A stretch of 64,000 bases of DNA from Gillisia marina (GTDB taxonomy: Bacteria; Bacteroidota; Bacteroidia; Flavobacteriales; Flavobacteriaceae): positions 1 through 64,000 of the forward strand of contig NZ_AJLT01000022.1 in the NCBI RefSeq assembly GCF_000258765.1, written 5' to 3'. The number at the start of each line of letters is the position of its first letter. Position 1 is the first letter of the stretch. The translations under genes and the position numbers were made by a program. Positions 47,384 to 57,616 of the stretch are shown in pieces. The notes beneath the pieces were generated by a model, which saw only the letters and a list, made by a program, of their open reading frames with translations, was not told the DNA's origin and did not search any database.

Positions 47384-48400
47384 ATGAAATTTACTGCTGC
47401 ACAAATAGCCGAGTTATTAAATGGTACTGTTGATGGGAATCCCGAAACAGAAGTTGATAAGTTGGCAAAAATAGAAGAAGGAACACAAGGTTCGCTAACT
47501 TTTTTAAGTAACCCAAAGTATACTTCTTTTATATACTCTACTAATGCTTCTATAGCAATAGTTAGTGATGACTTTAGTATAGATCAAAAAATTGAGACTA
47601 CTTTAATAAGAGTTAAAGACCCATATAAAGCTTTTTCAACCTTGCTTGAATATTATAATCAGGTGAAATTGAATAAAGTAGGGGTAGAGCAGCCTAATTT
47701 TATTGCTGATTCTGCAACATATGGTGAGAATATTTATTTGGGAGCATTTGCATATATCGGAGAGAATGTTAGAATTGGAGATGATGTAAAAATATATCCA
47801 AATACCTACATAGGTGATAATGTTTCAATTGGAAATAATACAATCATTTTTCCGGGAGTTAAGATCTATTCAGAAACTATCATCGGGAAATTTTGTGTAA
47901 TTCATGCAGGAGTTGTCGTGGGTGCCGATGGTTTCGGGTTTAGCCCAAGTGATGATGGGGCATATCAAAAAGTGCCTCAAATAGGTAATGTTATTATTGA
48001 AGATAATGTAGATATTGGAGCTGGAACTACTATAGATAGAGCTACTTTGGGTTCTACTGTAATAAAAAGTGGTGTAAAACTGGATAATCAAATTCAGATT
48101 GCACATAACGTAGAAATAGGTGAAAATACTGCAATTGCTGCTCAAACGGGGATTGCCGGTTCAACAAAAATTGGTAAAAATTGTTTGATTGGTGGGCAAG
48201 TTGGTTTTGCAGGACACTTAACAATAGGTAATAGAGTTAAAATCCAGGCTCAGTCTGGAATTGGAAGAAATATAGCAGATGATGAAGTGATTCAAGGATC
48301 ACCTGCCTTTGGATATGGAGATTTCAATAAATCTTATGTTCATTTTAAGAACCTTCCTAAAATAGTTAATAGATTAAATAAAATAGAAAAAAAGATATAG
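47384..48400 (+). CDS. lpxD: UDP-3-O-(3-hydroxyacyl)glucosamine N-acyltransferase
   Basis: The protein has 338 residues. N-terminal uridine-binding domain (about 1-100), then a left-handed beta helix of hexapeptide repeats (YLGAFAYIGENVRIGDDVKI). The conserved catalytic histidine lies in NQIQIAHNVEIGENTAIAAQ. Third step of lipid A synthesis. It is followed 1 base later by lpxC-fabZ and then lpxA, the usual Bacteroidetes cluster. Confidence 0.94.
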   Translation: MKFTAAQIAELLNGTVDGNPETEVDKLAKIEEGTQGSLTFLSNPKYTSFIYSTNASIAIVSDDFSIDQKIETTLIRVKDPYKAFSTLLEYYNQVKLNKVGVEQPNFIADSATYGENIYLGAFAYIGENVRIGDDVKIYPNTYIGDNVSIGNNTIIFPGVKIYSETIIGKFCVIHAGVVVGADGFGFSPSDDGAYQKVPQIGNVIIEDNVDIGAGTTIDRATLGSTVIKSGVKLDNQIQIAHNVEIGENTAIAAQTGIAGSTKIGKNCLIGGQVGFAGHLTIGNRVKIQAQSGIGRNIADDEVIQGSPAFGYGDFNKSYVHFKNLPKIVNRLNKIEKKI

Positions 48401-48401
48401 A

Positions 48402-49802
48402 ATGGCTGAAATCCTTTCAAAACAGCAAACTATAGAGAATGAGATCTCTTTAAAAGGAGTTGGACTTCATACTGGAAAAGAAGTAACTCTTACTTTTAAA
48501 CCTGCTGCTGAAAATACAGGGTATGTTTTTAGAAGGACAGATCTAGAAAATCAACCTACGATAGAAGCAGATGTTACCTATGTGGTTAACACGCAACGTG
48601 GAACTAATCTTGAAAAAGATGGAGTTACAATCCAAACCTCCGAACATGTACTTGCAGCTTGTGTAGGTCTGGAAATAGATAACCTTATTATAGAGCTTGA
48701 TGCATCTGAGCCACCAATCATGGATGGATCTTCCAAATTTTTTGTGGAAGCTTTGGAGAAAGCAGGAATCGTTAGCCAAGAGGCAGATCGAGATGAATTT
48801 ATAGTAAACGAAGTTATTTCTTTTAAGGATGAAGCTACTGGAAGTGAATTGATTGTGATGCCTTCGGACACATATCAAGTAACTGCAATGGTAGATTTTG
48901 GGACTAAAGTATTAGGAACTCAAAATGCTTCTTTAGAGAAATTATCCGACTTTAAATCTGAAATAGCTGATTCTCGTACTTTTAGTTTTCTGCATGAAAT
49001 TGAAACATTATTGGAGCACGGCCTTATTAAGGGAGGAGATCTAAACAACGCAATCGTATATGTAGACAAGGAGTTGAGCCCTGAAACGATGGCTAAATTG
49101 AGAACTGCCTTTAAAAAGGATAATATTGCAGTAAAGCCAAACGGAATTCTGGATAACCTTACGTTACATTATCCAAATGAAGCTGCAAGACATAAATTGC
49201 TTGATGTTCTTGGAGATTTAGCTTTAATTGGAACTCGCATTCGAGGAAAGGTGATAGCTACTAAGCCAGGTCATGAAGTAAATACTCAATTTGCAAAGAA
49301 ATTAGCGAAGATCATAAAGACAGAGCGCAGGAATAATGTTCCAAAAATAGATTTCGATAAGCCACCTTTGATGGATGTTAACGATATCATGAATATTCTG
49401 CCTCATCGTTCGCCATTTTTATTAGTAGATAAAATTTATTCTCTTACACCAACGTGTGTAATAGGGATGAAAAATGTTACAATGAACGAGCCATTTTTTG
49501 TTGGGCATTTTCCAGGAAAACCCGTGATGCCAGGAGTTTTACAAGTTGAGGCTATGGCACAAACAGGAGGAATTCTAGCTTTAAAATCTGTTCCAGATCC
49601 GGAAAACTACCTTACATTTTTTATGAAAATAGATAATGTAAAATTTAAGCAACAGGTTGTACCCGGAGATACTTTGATCTTTAAATTAGAATTATTGGCT
49701 CCAATTAGACGAGGAATTTGCCAAATGCAAGGCTACGCCTATGTAAATGGAAAATTAGTAACAGAAGCTATTTTGATGGCTCAGATAGTAAAAAATAAAT
49801 AA
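48402..49802 (+). CDS. lpxC-fabZ: Bifunctional LpxC deacetylase / FabZ dehydratase
   Basis: The protein has 466 residues. The LpxC half (about 1-300) has the zinc histidine in TSEHVLAACVGLEIDN and HKLLDVLGDLALIG further on; it deacetylates UDP-3-O-acyl-GlcNAc, the committed step of lipid A. The FabZ half (about 315-466) has NILPHRSPFLLVDKI and GHFPGKPVMPGVLQVEAMAQ, dehydrating 3-hydroxyacyl-ACP. The fusion is characteristic of Bacteroidetes. 6 bases before lpxA. Confidence 0.96.
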   Translation: MAEILSKQQTIENEISLKGVGLHTGKEVTLTFKPAAENTGYVFRRTDLENQPTIEADVTYVVNTQRGTNLEKDGVTIQTSEHVLAACVGLEIDNLIIELDASEPPIMDGSSKFFVEALEKAGIVSQEADRDEFIVNEVISFKDEATGSELIVMPSDTYQVTAMVDFGTKVLGTQNASLEKLSDFKSEIADSRTFSFLHEIETLLEHGLIKGGDLNNAIVYVDKELSPETMAKLRTAFKKDNIAVKPNGILDNLTLHYPNEAARHKLLDVLGDLALIGTRIRGKVIATKPGHEVNTQFAKKLAKIIKTERRNNVPKIDFDKPPLMDVNDIMNILPHRSPFLLVDKIYSLTPTCVIGMKNVTMNEPFFVGHFPGKPVMPGVLQVEAMAQTGGILALKSVPDPENYLTFFMKIDNVKFKQQVVPGDTLIFKLELLAPIRRGICQMQGYAYVNGKLVTEAILMAQIVKNK

Positions 49803-49808
49803 GTTCTT

Positions 49809-50594
49809 ATGAATCAGCCTTTAGCTTACGTACATCCTGGAGCAAAAATTGCAAAAAATGTTGTTATTGAGCCTTTTACCACGATTCATAATAATGTGGT
49901 AATTGGGGAAGGAACCTGGATAGGTTCTAATGTAACTATTATGGAAGGTGCTAGAATCGGAAAAAATTGTAGTATTTTCCCGGGAGCAGTTATTTCTGCA
50001 GTACCTCAGGACAAGAAATTTAATGATGAGGAAACCACTACAGAAATAGGAGATAACACAACTATTCGGGAATGTGTGACAATTAATCGCGGGACTACAG
50101 ATAGGATGAAGACTGTGATTGGAAAGAATTGTTGGATCATGGCTTATTGCCATATTGCACACGATTGTGTAGTTGGAGATAACTGTATTTTTTCTAATAA
50201 CAGTACTTTAGCGGGGCATATTAATGTTGGAGATTATGTGATTTTAGCCGGAATGGCTGCAATTCAACAATTTTGTAGCATTGGAAATCATGCGTTCGTA
50301 ACAGGAGGTTCTATGGTAAGAAAAGATGTGCCACCATTTGTAAAAGCAGGTCGTGAGCCACTTTCTTATGTAGGAATAAATTCTATTGGTCTTCGTAGAC
50401 GTGGTTTTAATGTCGAAAAAATTAGAGAGATTCAGGATATTTACAGGATCTTATATCAAAAAAATTATAATAATTCCCAGGCGGTTGCTATAATTGAAGC
50501 AGAGATGCAAGCAACAGCGGAGAGGGATGAGATCTTAGAATTCATCAAGAATTCTCAACGCGGAATTATGAAAGGATATTTTAGTTCAAATTAA
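49809..50594 (+). CDS. lpxA: UDP-N-acetylglucosamine acyltransferase
   Basis: The protein has 261 residues, standard length. Hexapeptide-repeat beta helix (GEGTWIGSNVTIMEGARIG) with the catalytic histidine in AYCHIAHDCVVGDNC, then the helical C-terminal domain (LRRRGFNVEKIREIQDIYR). First step of lipid A synthesis: acyl transfer from acyl-ACP to UDP-GlcNAc. Confidence 0.96.
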   Translation: MNQPLAYVHPGAKIAKNVVIEPFTTIHNNVVIGEGTWIGSNVTIMEGARIGKNCSIFPGAVISAVPQDKKFNDEETTTEIGDNTTIRECVTINRGTTDRMKTVIGKNCWIMAYCHIAHDCVVGDNCIFSNNSTLAGHINVGDYVILAGMAAIQQFCSIGNHAFVTGGSMVRKDVPPFVKAGREPLSYVGINSIGLRRRGFNVEKIREIQDIYRILYQKNYNNSQAVAIIEAEMQATAERDEILEFIKNSQRGIMKGYFSSN

Positions 50595-50605
50595 ATTAGA
50601 AAATA

Positions 50606-51172
50606 ATGGCAAGTACAAGTGATATTAGAAATGGGTTATGTATCCGTTATAATCATGACATCTACAAGGTGATAGAGTTTTTACACGTTAAACCAGGAAA
50701 AGGACCTGCTTTTGTTAGAACTAAATTAAAAAGTGTGACTTCCGGGAAGGTATTGGATAATACCTTTTCTGCAGGGCATAAAATTGAAGATGTTCGAGTA
50801 GAGACTCATAAGTTTCAGTTTTTATATAACGACGGAGAATTTTATCATTTCATGAATGTGGAAGATTATACTCAAATACGTTTGTTGGAAACCGCTATAG
50901 ATATGCCTAAACTTCTTAAAGAAGGTGAAGTTGTTACGGTTTTAATAAATACTGAAGACAATATGCCTCTTACGGTAGATATGCCTGCGAGTGTGATTCT
51001 TGAAGTTACTCATACAGAACCGGGAGTAAAAGGAAATACAGCTACCAATGCAACAAAACCTGCAACAGTAGAAACTGGAGCTGAAGTAAATGTGCCTCTT
51101 TTTATTAATGAAGGAGATAAGATTAAAATTGAAACAGAGAAAGGAACCTACAAGGAGCGAGTAAAAGAATAA
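50606..51172 (+). CDS. efp: Elongation factor P
   Basis: The protein has 188 residues with three beta-barrel domains. The modified-lysine loop is HVKPGKGPAFVRTK; the C-terminal part ends KIKIETEKGTYKERVKE. EF-P relieves ribosome stalling at proline runs. It lies 11 bases after lpxA. The hairpin at 51200 ends the lpx-efp transcript. Confidence 0.96.
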   Translation: MASTSDIRNGLCIRYNHDIYKVIEFLHVKPGKGPAFVRTKLKSVTSGKVLDNTFSAGHKIEDVRVETHKFQFLYNDGEFYHFMNVEDYTQIRLLETAIDMPKLLKEGEVVTVLINTEDNMPLTVDMPASVILEVTHTEPGVKGNTATNATKPATVETGAEVNVPLFINEGDKIKIETEKGTYKERVKE

Positions 51173-51199
51173 TTCGAGTAGATTTTTATTACATTTTAG

Positions 51200-51238
51200 A
51201 AAAGTTAGGAGCATTTATAAATAATGTTCCTAACTTTT
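51200..51238 (+). terminator. Terminator after efp
   Basis: AAAAGTTAGGA pairs with TCCTAACTTTT around a 16-base AT-rich loop, followed by GTTTTTT. Confidence 0.8.
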
Positions 51239-51303
51239 GTTTTTTAAGTAATATCACTTATGTTTGATCTAGGTTTCAAAAACTAAATTTTCTCACTTAT
51301 AAT

Positions 51304-52233
51304 ATGAAATTTCCTCAGAAGCATACGCTTCAGCAAATAGCTACAATTATATCTGCTACCTATGTAGGCGAATCAGATTTTCCGGTATTAGGTATGAATG
51401 AGATTCATGTAGTAACACAAGGTGATATTGTTTTTGTAGATCATCCCAAATATTACGATAAGGCTTTAAATTCTGCAGCAACCATAATATTGATTAATAA
51501 GGAAGTTGAATGCCCCGCAGGAAAAGCCCTTCTTGTTTCAGATGATCCCTTCAGAGATTTTAATAAACTTACTGAGTATTTTAAACCCTTTGAAAAATCT
51601 GATTTAAAGATCGCAGATTCGGCTCAAATCGGAAAAAATACTATTATACAACCCAATGTTTTTATTGGAAACAATGTGAAAATTGGGGATAATTGCGTGA
51701 TCCATTCTAATGTAAGTATTTACGATAATGCCATTATTGGTAATAACGTAATTATTCATGCAGGAACTGTATTGGGAGCAGATGCTTTCTACTTTAAGAA
51801 CAGGCCAAGCGGATACGATAAATTGCTTTCTGGAGGACGTGTAGTTATAGATCATGATGTTGAAATTGGAGCACTATGTACTATAGATAAAGGTGTTTCC
51901 GGCGATACTTTTATTGGAGCCGGTACAAAATTGGATAATCAAGTTCAAATAGGGCATGATACCATCATCGGAAAAAAATGCTTAATTGCATCTCAAACTG
52001 GAATTGCGGGCTGTGTAATTGTGGAGGATGAAGTAAATATCTGGGGACAAGTTGGAATTAGAAGCGATGTGACCATTAAAAAAGGCACTGTGCTTATGGC
52101 ACAATGTGGAGTTTCCAAAACCACCGAAGAAAACACGAGTTATTGGGGATCGCCAGCTCAAGAATTCAGAACAAAATTGAGACAGATGGCAGCAGTAAAA
52201 ATGCTCCCGGGAATTATAGATAAATTAAAATAG
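51304..52233 (+). CDS. LpxD-like hexapeptide acyltransferase (second copy)
   Basis: The protein has 309 residues. It has the LpxD layout: an N-terminal domain (about 1-100), beta-helix repeats (KIGDNCVIHSNVSIYDNAIIG) and a histidine in VQIGHDTIIGKKCL at the catalytic position. It differs from the 47384 copy throughout. Its acyl acceptor is not known. Located downstream of efp, a neighbour order often seen in flavobacteria. Confidence 0.82.
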   Translation: MKFPQKHTLQQIATIISATYVGESDFPVLGMNEIHVVTQGDIVFVDHPKYYDKALNSAATIILINKEVECPAGKALLVSDDPFRDFNKLTEYFKPFEKSDLKIADSAQIGKNTIIQPNVFIGNNVKIGDNCVIHSNVSIYDNAIIGNNVIIHAGTVLGADAFYFKNRPSGYDKLLSGGRVVIDHDVEIGALCTIDKGVSGDTFIGAGTKLDNQVQIGHDTIIGKKCLIASQTGIAGCVIVEDEVNIWGQVGIRSDVTIKKGTVLMAQCGVSKTTEENTSYWGSPAQEFRTKLRQMAAVKMLPGIIDKLK

Positions 52234-52238
52234 AAATC

Positions 52239-52652
52239 ATGGGTTTAACCGAAAAGCAGTTAGTAGAATCTTTTTATACTTCAGAATTTTATAAAGATCC
52301 ATCACAGGTTTCCAAGCATTTTCATAATGATGCCGAATTGTATTGGAACAGTAGTGCGGGTTTTAATAAAATGAACGTAAAGGAATTAGAAGGTATTTGT
52401 GCTGAGATGGGAAAATCTTTCGAGTATCTAAGACCTGTAATTAGTCATTTACTTCAAGATGATCAAACGGTAACTATTAGGATTACTTTTTATACAAAAA
52501 CCATCGAAAACCCAGATGAAGAAATTCCACTGGCACATATGGTAGCAATTTGGGAAATTAAAGATGGAAAAATGTTTAAAGGATACCAAATGAGTCAGCC
52601 GGCAGACGATTCCCCGGAAAACCTTAGTTCATTTATGGGAACAAACTTTTAA
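52239..52652 (+). CDS. NTF2-like/SnoaL-like small protein
   Basis: The protein has 137 residues with the NTF2 cone fold pattern (VESFYTSEFYKDPSQVSKHF start; LAHMVAIWEIKDGKMFKGYQ). The family includes enzymes and ligand binders; catalytic residues are not evident. It starts 5 bases after the LpxD-like gene, so it may act with it, as inference. Confidence 0.8.
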   Translation: MGLTEKQLVESFYTSEFYKDPSQVSKHFHNDAELYWNSSAGFNKMNVKELEGICAEMGKSFEYLRPVISHLLQDDQTVTIRITFYTKTIENPDEEIPLAHMVAIWEIKDGKMFKGYQMSQPADDSPENLSSFMGTNF

Positions 52653-52681
52653 AAAGGTTTTAAGGTTTCTATTAAATACCA

Positions 52682-52689
52682 TACTTTTG
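52682..52689 (+). promoter_or_regulatory. sucD promoter -7 box
   Basis: TACTTTTG fits TAnnTTTG and lies 22-29 bases before the ATG at 52712. Confidence 0.5.
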
Positions 52690-52711
52690 CAAAGCAAAAA
52701 TTATAACAATT

Positions 52712-53596
52712 ATGAGCGTTTTAGTCAATAAAGATTCAAAAGTAATAGTTCAAGGTTTCACAGGAAGTGAAGGTACATTTCATGCTGAACAAATGATCGA
52801 ATATGGGACCAATGTTGTTGGAGGAGTAACTCCAGGAAAAGGTGGGCAATCTCATTTAGATAAGCCGGTATTTAATACCGTGTCTCAAGCAGTAAAAGAT
52901 ACTGGAGCAAATGTTTCCATAATTTTTGTGCCACCTGCATTCGCTGCAGATGCTATAATGGAAGCTGCAGATGCTGGAATTGAAGTAATTATTACGATTA
53001 CTGAAGGAATTCCGGTTTCAGATATGATCAAAGTAAATAATTTTATTCAAAATAAGTCTTGTAGATTAGTTGGACCTAACTGTCCAGGGGTAATTACTCC
53101 GGGTGAAGCAAAAGTTGGAATTATGCCAGGGTTTGTGTTTAAACAAGGTAAAGTAGGAATAGTTTCTAAATCTGGAACTCTTACTTACGAAGCTGCAGAT
53201 CAGGTTGTAAAACAAGGTCTAGGTATCTCTACTGCTATTGGAATTGGTGGAGATCCAATTATCGGGACAACAACTAAAGAAGCGGTGGAATTGTTAATGA
53301 ATGACGATGATACTGAATGTATAGTTATGATTGGTGAAATTGGAGGTCAATTGGAAGCAGATGCTGCACAATGGATCAAAGCCAATGGTAATAGAAAACC
53401 AGTTATTGGATTTATCGCAGGAGAAACAGCACCGGCAGGTCGTACAATGGGGCATGCAGGAGCAATAGTTGGTGGTAGCGAAGATACTGCTCAGGCTAAG
53501 AAAGCGATACTTAAAGAAAATGGAATTCACGTTGTGGATTCACCAGCAGAAATTGGTAAAAAAGTTGCAGAAGTACTTAAAGCTGTGAATGCGTAG
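52712..53596 (+). CDS. sucD: Succinate-CoA ligase alpha subunit
   Basis: The protein has 294 residues. CoA-binding [19 protein letters not shown] near the N-terminus, [16 protein letters not shown], and the phosphohistidine loop [15 protein letters not shown]. Makes ATP/GTP from succinyl-CoA in the TCA cycle. The beta subunit gene (sucC) is not adjacent. Confidence 0.97.
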   Translation: MSVLVNKDSKVIVQGFTGSEGTFHAEQMIEYGTNVVGGVTPGKGGQSHLDKPVFNTVSQAVKDTGANVSIIFVPPAFAADAIMEAADAGIEVIITITEGIPVSDMIKVNNFIQNKSCRLVGPNCPGVITPGEAKVGIMPGFVFKQGKVGIVSKSGTLTYEAADQVVKQGLGISTAIGIGGDPIIGTTTKEAVELLMNDDDTECIVMIGEIGGQLEADAAQWIKANGNRKPVIGFIAGETAPAGRTMGHAGAIVGGSEDTAQAKKAILKENGIHVVDSPAEIGKKVAEVLKAVNA

Positions 53597-53620
53597 TTAA
53601 GCAAACTACTTTAAAATATT

Positions 53621-53670
53621 AAAAAACCTCTTAATTCCTCAGTAAATGAGTAATTTCAAGAGGTTTTTTT
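53621..53670 (+). terminator. sucD terminator
   Basis: AAAAAACCTCTT (53621-53632) pairs with AAGAGGTTTTTT (53659-53670), enclosing a smaller CTCA/TGAG hairpin. Confidence 0.85.
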
Positions 53671-53693
53671 ATTTTATTGCTTTTTGGTTTTGC

Positions 53694-53701
53694 TATATTT
53701 G
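53694..53701 (+). promoter_or_regulatory. fabG promoter -7 box
   Basis: TATATTTG fits TAnnTTTG and lies 25-32 bases before the ATG at 53727. Confidence 0.5.
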
Positions 53702-53726
53702 AATCAACTAACAAAGAAATTTTTAT

Positions 53727-54473
53727 ATGAAGTTACTAAAAGGTAAAAATGCTATTATCACTGGAGGTAGTAGAGGTATTGGAAAAGGCATTGCTGAAGT
53801 GTTTGCAAAACATGGAGCAAATGTAGCTTTCACCTATGCATCCTCTGTAAATGCTGCTAATGATTTAGAGAAGGAATTGAGTGACCTAGGTGTAAAAGCT
53901 AAAGGTTATAAGTCTAATGCAGCCAATTACGAAGAAGCTCAAGAGCTTATTAAAAATGTTGCAGAAGAGTTTGGTGCAATAGATATTGTAATTAACAATG
54001 CTGGAATTACCAAGGATAATCTTCTTATGAGAATGACAGAAGAGGATTTTGATGCTGTAATAGATGTTAATTTAAAATCTGTTTTTAATATGACCAAAGC
54101 GGTGCAACGTACTATGTTGAAGCAACGTTCCGGAAGTATTATTAATATGAGCTCTGTAGTTGGTGTAAAAGGGAATGCAGGGCAATCTAATTATGCCGCT
54201 TCAAAAGCAGGTATTATTGGTTTTTCAAAATCTATGGCACTAGAACTTGGTTCTAGAAATATCAGAACTAATGTGATTGCACCTGGATTTATAGAAACCG
54301 AAATGACTGAAAAGCTTGATGAGAAAACCGTAGAAGGTTGGAGAGAGTCTATTCCATTGAAAAGAGGAGGAACTCCGGAAGATATTGCAAATGCTTGTGT
54401 TTTTCTTGCAAGTGATTTAAGTAGTTATGTTACAGGGCAAGTGATTCACGTAAATGGTGGAATGCTTACCTAG
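53727..54473 (+). CDS. fabG: 3-oxoacyl-[acyl-carrier-protein] reductase
   Basis: The protein has 248 residues. NADP-binding GGSRGIGKGIAEVF, active-site NNAG, SSVVGVKGNAGQSNYAASKAG with the catalytic Tyr and Lys, and a typical C-terminus (DLSSYVTGQVIHVNGGML). Reduces 3-oxoacyl-ACP in fatty acid synthesis. No other fab genes adjoin it. Confidence 0.95.
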   Translation: MKLLKGKNAIITGGSRGIGKGIAEVFAKHGANVAFTYASSVNAANDLEKELSDLGVKAKGYKSNAANYEEAQELIKNVAEEFGAIDIVINNAGITKDNLLMRMTEEDFDAVIDVNLKSVFNMTKAVQRTMLKQRSGSIINMSSVVGVKGNAGQSNYAASKAGIIGFSKSMALELGSRNIRTNVIAPGFIETEMTEKLDEKTVEGWRESIPLKRGGTPEDIANACVFLASDLSSYVTGQVIHVNGGMLT

Positions 54474-54571
54474 AAATTATGCAGAATTGAAATTTAATTT
54501 TTCCATGAATTTAGAGAATTAATTTTTAGCGGTAAATGAAATTAGTTGTTTACTGAATTCACTTTTTACAA

Positions 54572-56618
54572 ATGCCAATATCAACAATTTTATATCTAAC
54601 CCTAGCTGCAATACTTGCGCTAGGGTTTGTTTTTTTTTCCTATTTCTTAAAAAATAAGAATCAGAGAAGACAAACTTATTTTCTAGGGGTATTACGCTTT
54701 GTAAGTGTATTCACCTTGTTGGTATTGCTTATAAATCCTCAAATTAAACATACTAAGTTCGAAACTATAAAACCTGAATTGGTTTTGGCTATAGATCGAT
54801 CGGAATCTATTGGTAACTTAGAAAAAGAGGATAGTCTTAATTATTTAGTCTCAAGCTTAACAGAGAATGAAATTTTGAATGAACAGTTTGAAATTTCAGT
54901 ATATGAATTTGGTGCAGATATTAACCTTGCAACTACAGATAGCTTAAAAATTGACAGGTTTAAAACAGATATTCATAAGGCGATATCTCAGCTAAATAAG
55001 CTTTATAAAGATAAAGCGACTGCAATGATTTTAATGTCTGATGGTAACGCCACTTATGGTCAGGATTACGAATTCTCAAATTTAAATGAAAATATTGCCT
55101 TAAGTGCAGTAGTTATTGGCGATACCGCTACTACCTTCGATTTGTCTATAAATACACTTAATGTAAATAAGTATGCTTTTTTAAATAACGAATTCCCTGT
55201 AGAAATTCTTTTAAATTACTCCGGAAGCGATGATGTAAAAGCCACTTTTCAGCTAAAAGAAGGGAACAACATGCTTTATAGCAAAACATTGGATTTCGAT
55301 AAAGAGAATTCTTCCGCCATTATAAATACCACGCTAACGGCTAAGCGGTTGGGCACAAGGATTTATGAAGCAATCATAAAATCTTCAGAAAATGAAAAGA
55401 ATCTAATTAATAATAAAAGGAAGTTTGCAGTAGATGTGATTGATGAAAGGACAAATGTTCTTCTACTCTCTGATATCTCCCATCCAGATCTTGGAGCTCT
55501 TAAAAAATCTATTGAAAATAATAAGCAACGAGAGGTGACATTAAAGAAGGTAGGTAATTTTAATGTTACAGAAATTAATGATTTTCAATTAGTTATAGTA
55601 TATCAACCAAACAGTAAGTTTAATTCAGTATTAAAAGAATTAGACAAACAAAATATTAATAAATTCATTATTACAGGCACCAAAACAGATTGGAATTTTT
55701 TAAATAATTCTCAACAACATTTCTCTAAACCACCTTCTAATCAAACTCAAGATTTATTCCCGGTATATAATGAAAACTTTCTTCAGTATCAATTTGAAGA
55801 TATTGGTTTTAAAGATTTTCCGCCATTAGAAGATTCCTTCGGAGCTTTAAATATAGTCGCTGAGAATTCAAATTCACTTTTATACCAAAAGATCGAAGGT
55901 ATTCTAACTCAACAGCCACTATTGAGCATATTTGAAGAAGGTTCTAAGAAAACAGGGGTGTTATTTGGAGAGAATCTTTGGAAATGGAGATTAGAATCTT
56001 TTCGAACGAAAGGAAATTTTGATAGTATCGATGGTTTCTGGAATAAACTAATTCAATATTTATCCTCATCAAGGAAGCGAGCTCGCTTAACGTATGAAGC
56101 CGAACCAGTGTATTTGGAGAATGAAGAAATAGTAATAACGTCTCAATACTTCGATCAGAATTATGTTTTTTCGCCTGAGGCAAATCTTAATATTTATATT
56201 AAAAACTTGAGTTCTAATGAAACTTTTGAGGCTCAGATGCTGCCAAGTTCAAATTTTTATAAAGTAGAACTAGATGCGCTTGGGGTGGGGGGAATATCAA
56301 TTCACAATCAAAGAAGAGACCTCCGGGATTCAGGTACAGGGAAATTTCCAAGTTTTGGAGTACAATGTAGAGCAGCAATTTTCTTCTGCGAATTATAATA
56401 AAATGGAATTTCTTGCGAACAATAATTCAGGAAAAACCTATTTATTGAAAGATGAACAGAAAATAATTAAAGAACTAGCTCAGGGCAAACGCTTTGTTTC
56501 GGTACAAAAAAGCGATGAAAAAACCGTACCTTTAATCGATTGGAAATATTTGCTTATCCTATTAGTGCTAAGTCTTAGCATCGAGTGGTTTACAAGAAAG
56601 TATTTCGGTTTAATTTAA
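54572..56618 (+). CDS. VWA-domain membrane protein (one frameshift as assembled)
   Basis: Two N-terminal membrane helices (about 5-25 and 37-55), a VWA-like domain starting ELVLAIDRSESIGN with the metal-site DxSxS pattern, beta-sandwich regions and a C-terminal helix (DWKYLLILLVLSLSIEWF). This resembles BatA-like or glutamine amidotransferase-like membrane proteins of Bacteroidetes. The G6 run at 56287-56292 should be five: then GVGEYQFTIKEETSG is continuous. Corrected length is about 681 residues. Function unknown; upstream of the SPFH gene. Confidence 0.82.
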
Positions 56619-56637
56619 TAATCACAAATTTTTATTT

Positions 56638-57453
56638 ATGGATAAATTACCAAAGATTGGGTTGCCAATTTTAATTTTTGCAGTTTTCTTAATTATTTTA
56701 ATCGCTAAATCTACAGTTACCATTAATTCTGGGGAAGCCGGAGTGTTGTATAAAACTTTTGGGGGCGGAGTAGTAACAGATCAACCACCTTTAGGTGAAG
56801 GATTTCATGTAGTTGCACCTTGGAATAAGGTTTTCGTTTACGAAGTGCGTCAACAATCTTTAGAAGAAAATATGCAGGTATTATCTTCTAATGGTTTGGA
56901 AATTAAATTGGATGCTTCAGTTTGGTTTCAGCCCTTATATGAAGATTTAGGAGCTTTGCACCAAGATAAAGGTGAGCAATATGTGCAACGAGTTCTACAA
57001 CCTGCTGTTCGTTCTGCTGCTCGTGCCGTTGTAGGTAGGTATATTCCGGAACAATTATATGCCAGTAAGCGTGAAGCTATCCAAAAGGAGATTTTGGATG
57101 AAACAAGGCTTCTCTTAAAGGATCAATATGTACAGGTGAATGAGGTTTTGGTTAGGGATGTTTCTCTTCCGCAGAACATTAAGGAAGCAATTGAGCGAAA
57201 GCTGAGACAAGAGCAAGAATCTCTAGAATATGAGTTTAGGTTAACTAAAGCTGAACAGGAGGCGCAAAGACAGCGAATTGATGCTGAAGGTAAAGCTAAG
57301 GCTAATGAAATTCTTAGTGCTTCGTTGAACGATAAGATTTTAAGAGAAAAAGGGATTCAGGCAACTGTAGAGCTTGCTAAATCTCCTAATTCCAAGGTAG
57401 TAGTTATTGGATCTGGAGGCGATGGAATGCCTTTGATTCTTGGGAATAATTAA
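56638..57453 (+). CDS. SPFH/prohibitin family membrane protein
   Basis: The protein has 271 residues. One N-terminal membrane segment (GLPILIFAVFLIILIAKS), the Band 7/SPFH domain (about 30-200) and a charged coiled-coil (KLRQEQESLEYEFRLTKAEQ). Forms ring-like membrane scaffolds; likely partners are membrane proteases. Follows the VWA gene by 19 bases and is the last gene before the his operon. Confidence 0.9.
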   Translation: MDKLPKIGLPILIFAVFLIILIAKSTVTINSGEAGVLYKTFGGGVVTDQPPLGEGFHVVAPWNKVFVYEVRQQSLEENMQVLSSNGLEIKLDASVWFQPLYEDLGALHQDKGEQYVQRVLQPAVRSAARAVVGRYIPEQLYASKREAIQKEILDETRLLLKDQYVQVNEVLVRDVSLPQNIKEAIERKLRQEQESLEYEFRLTKAEQEAQRQRIDAEGKAKANEILSASLNDKILREKGIQATVELAKSPNSKVVVIGSGGDGMPLILGNN

Positions 57454-57513
57454 AAATCCATTAATCAAGTCATAAAATTTTCGAAACGAGTTTTAGTTTT
57501 TGAAAAAATGCGC

Positions 57514-57521
57514 TAGATTTG
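57514..57521 (+). promoter_or_regulatory. his operon promoter -7 box
   Basis: TAGATTTG is an exact TAnnTTTG box. Its last base lies 8 bases before the ATG of the leader peptide, so the leader mRNA has a very short 5' end. Confidence 0.6.
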
Positions 57522-57529
57522 CGATAATT

Positions 57530-57586
57530 ATGAAAACAATTCAACTACATCATCATCATTTTCATTACTGCGCTCTGGCGAGGTGA
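57530..57586 (+). CDS. hisL: Histidine operon leader peptide
   Basis: An 18-residue frame, MKTIQLHHHHFHYCALAR, ends in TGA at 57584. Five of its codons are histidine (CAT), four of them consecutive. It lies right after a TAnnTTTG promoter and 31 bases before a terminator hairpin, ahead of hisG. This is the layout of a ribosome-mediated attenuator: with scarce His-tRNA, the ribosome would stall on the CAT run and the terminator would not form. The alternative pairing was not worked out. Confidence 0.85.
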   Translation: MKTIQLHHHHFHYCALAR

Positions 57587-57616
57587 TTTTGATATGTAGT
57601 AAATTCAACATATATA

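Noticed and set aside
48543-48878. Antisense frames in lpxC-fabZ and lpxA
   Set aside because: Chance open frames opposite AT-rich coding DNA, with no promoter or homology.
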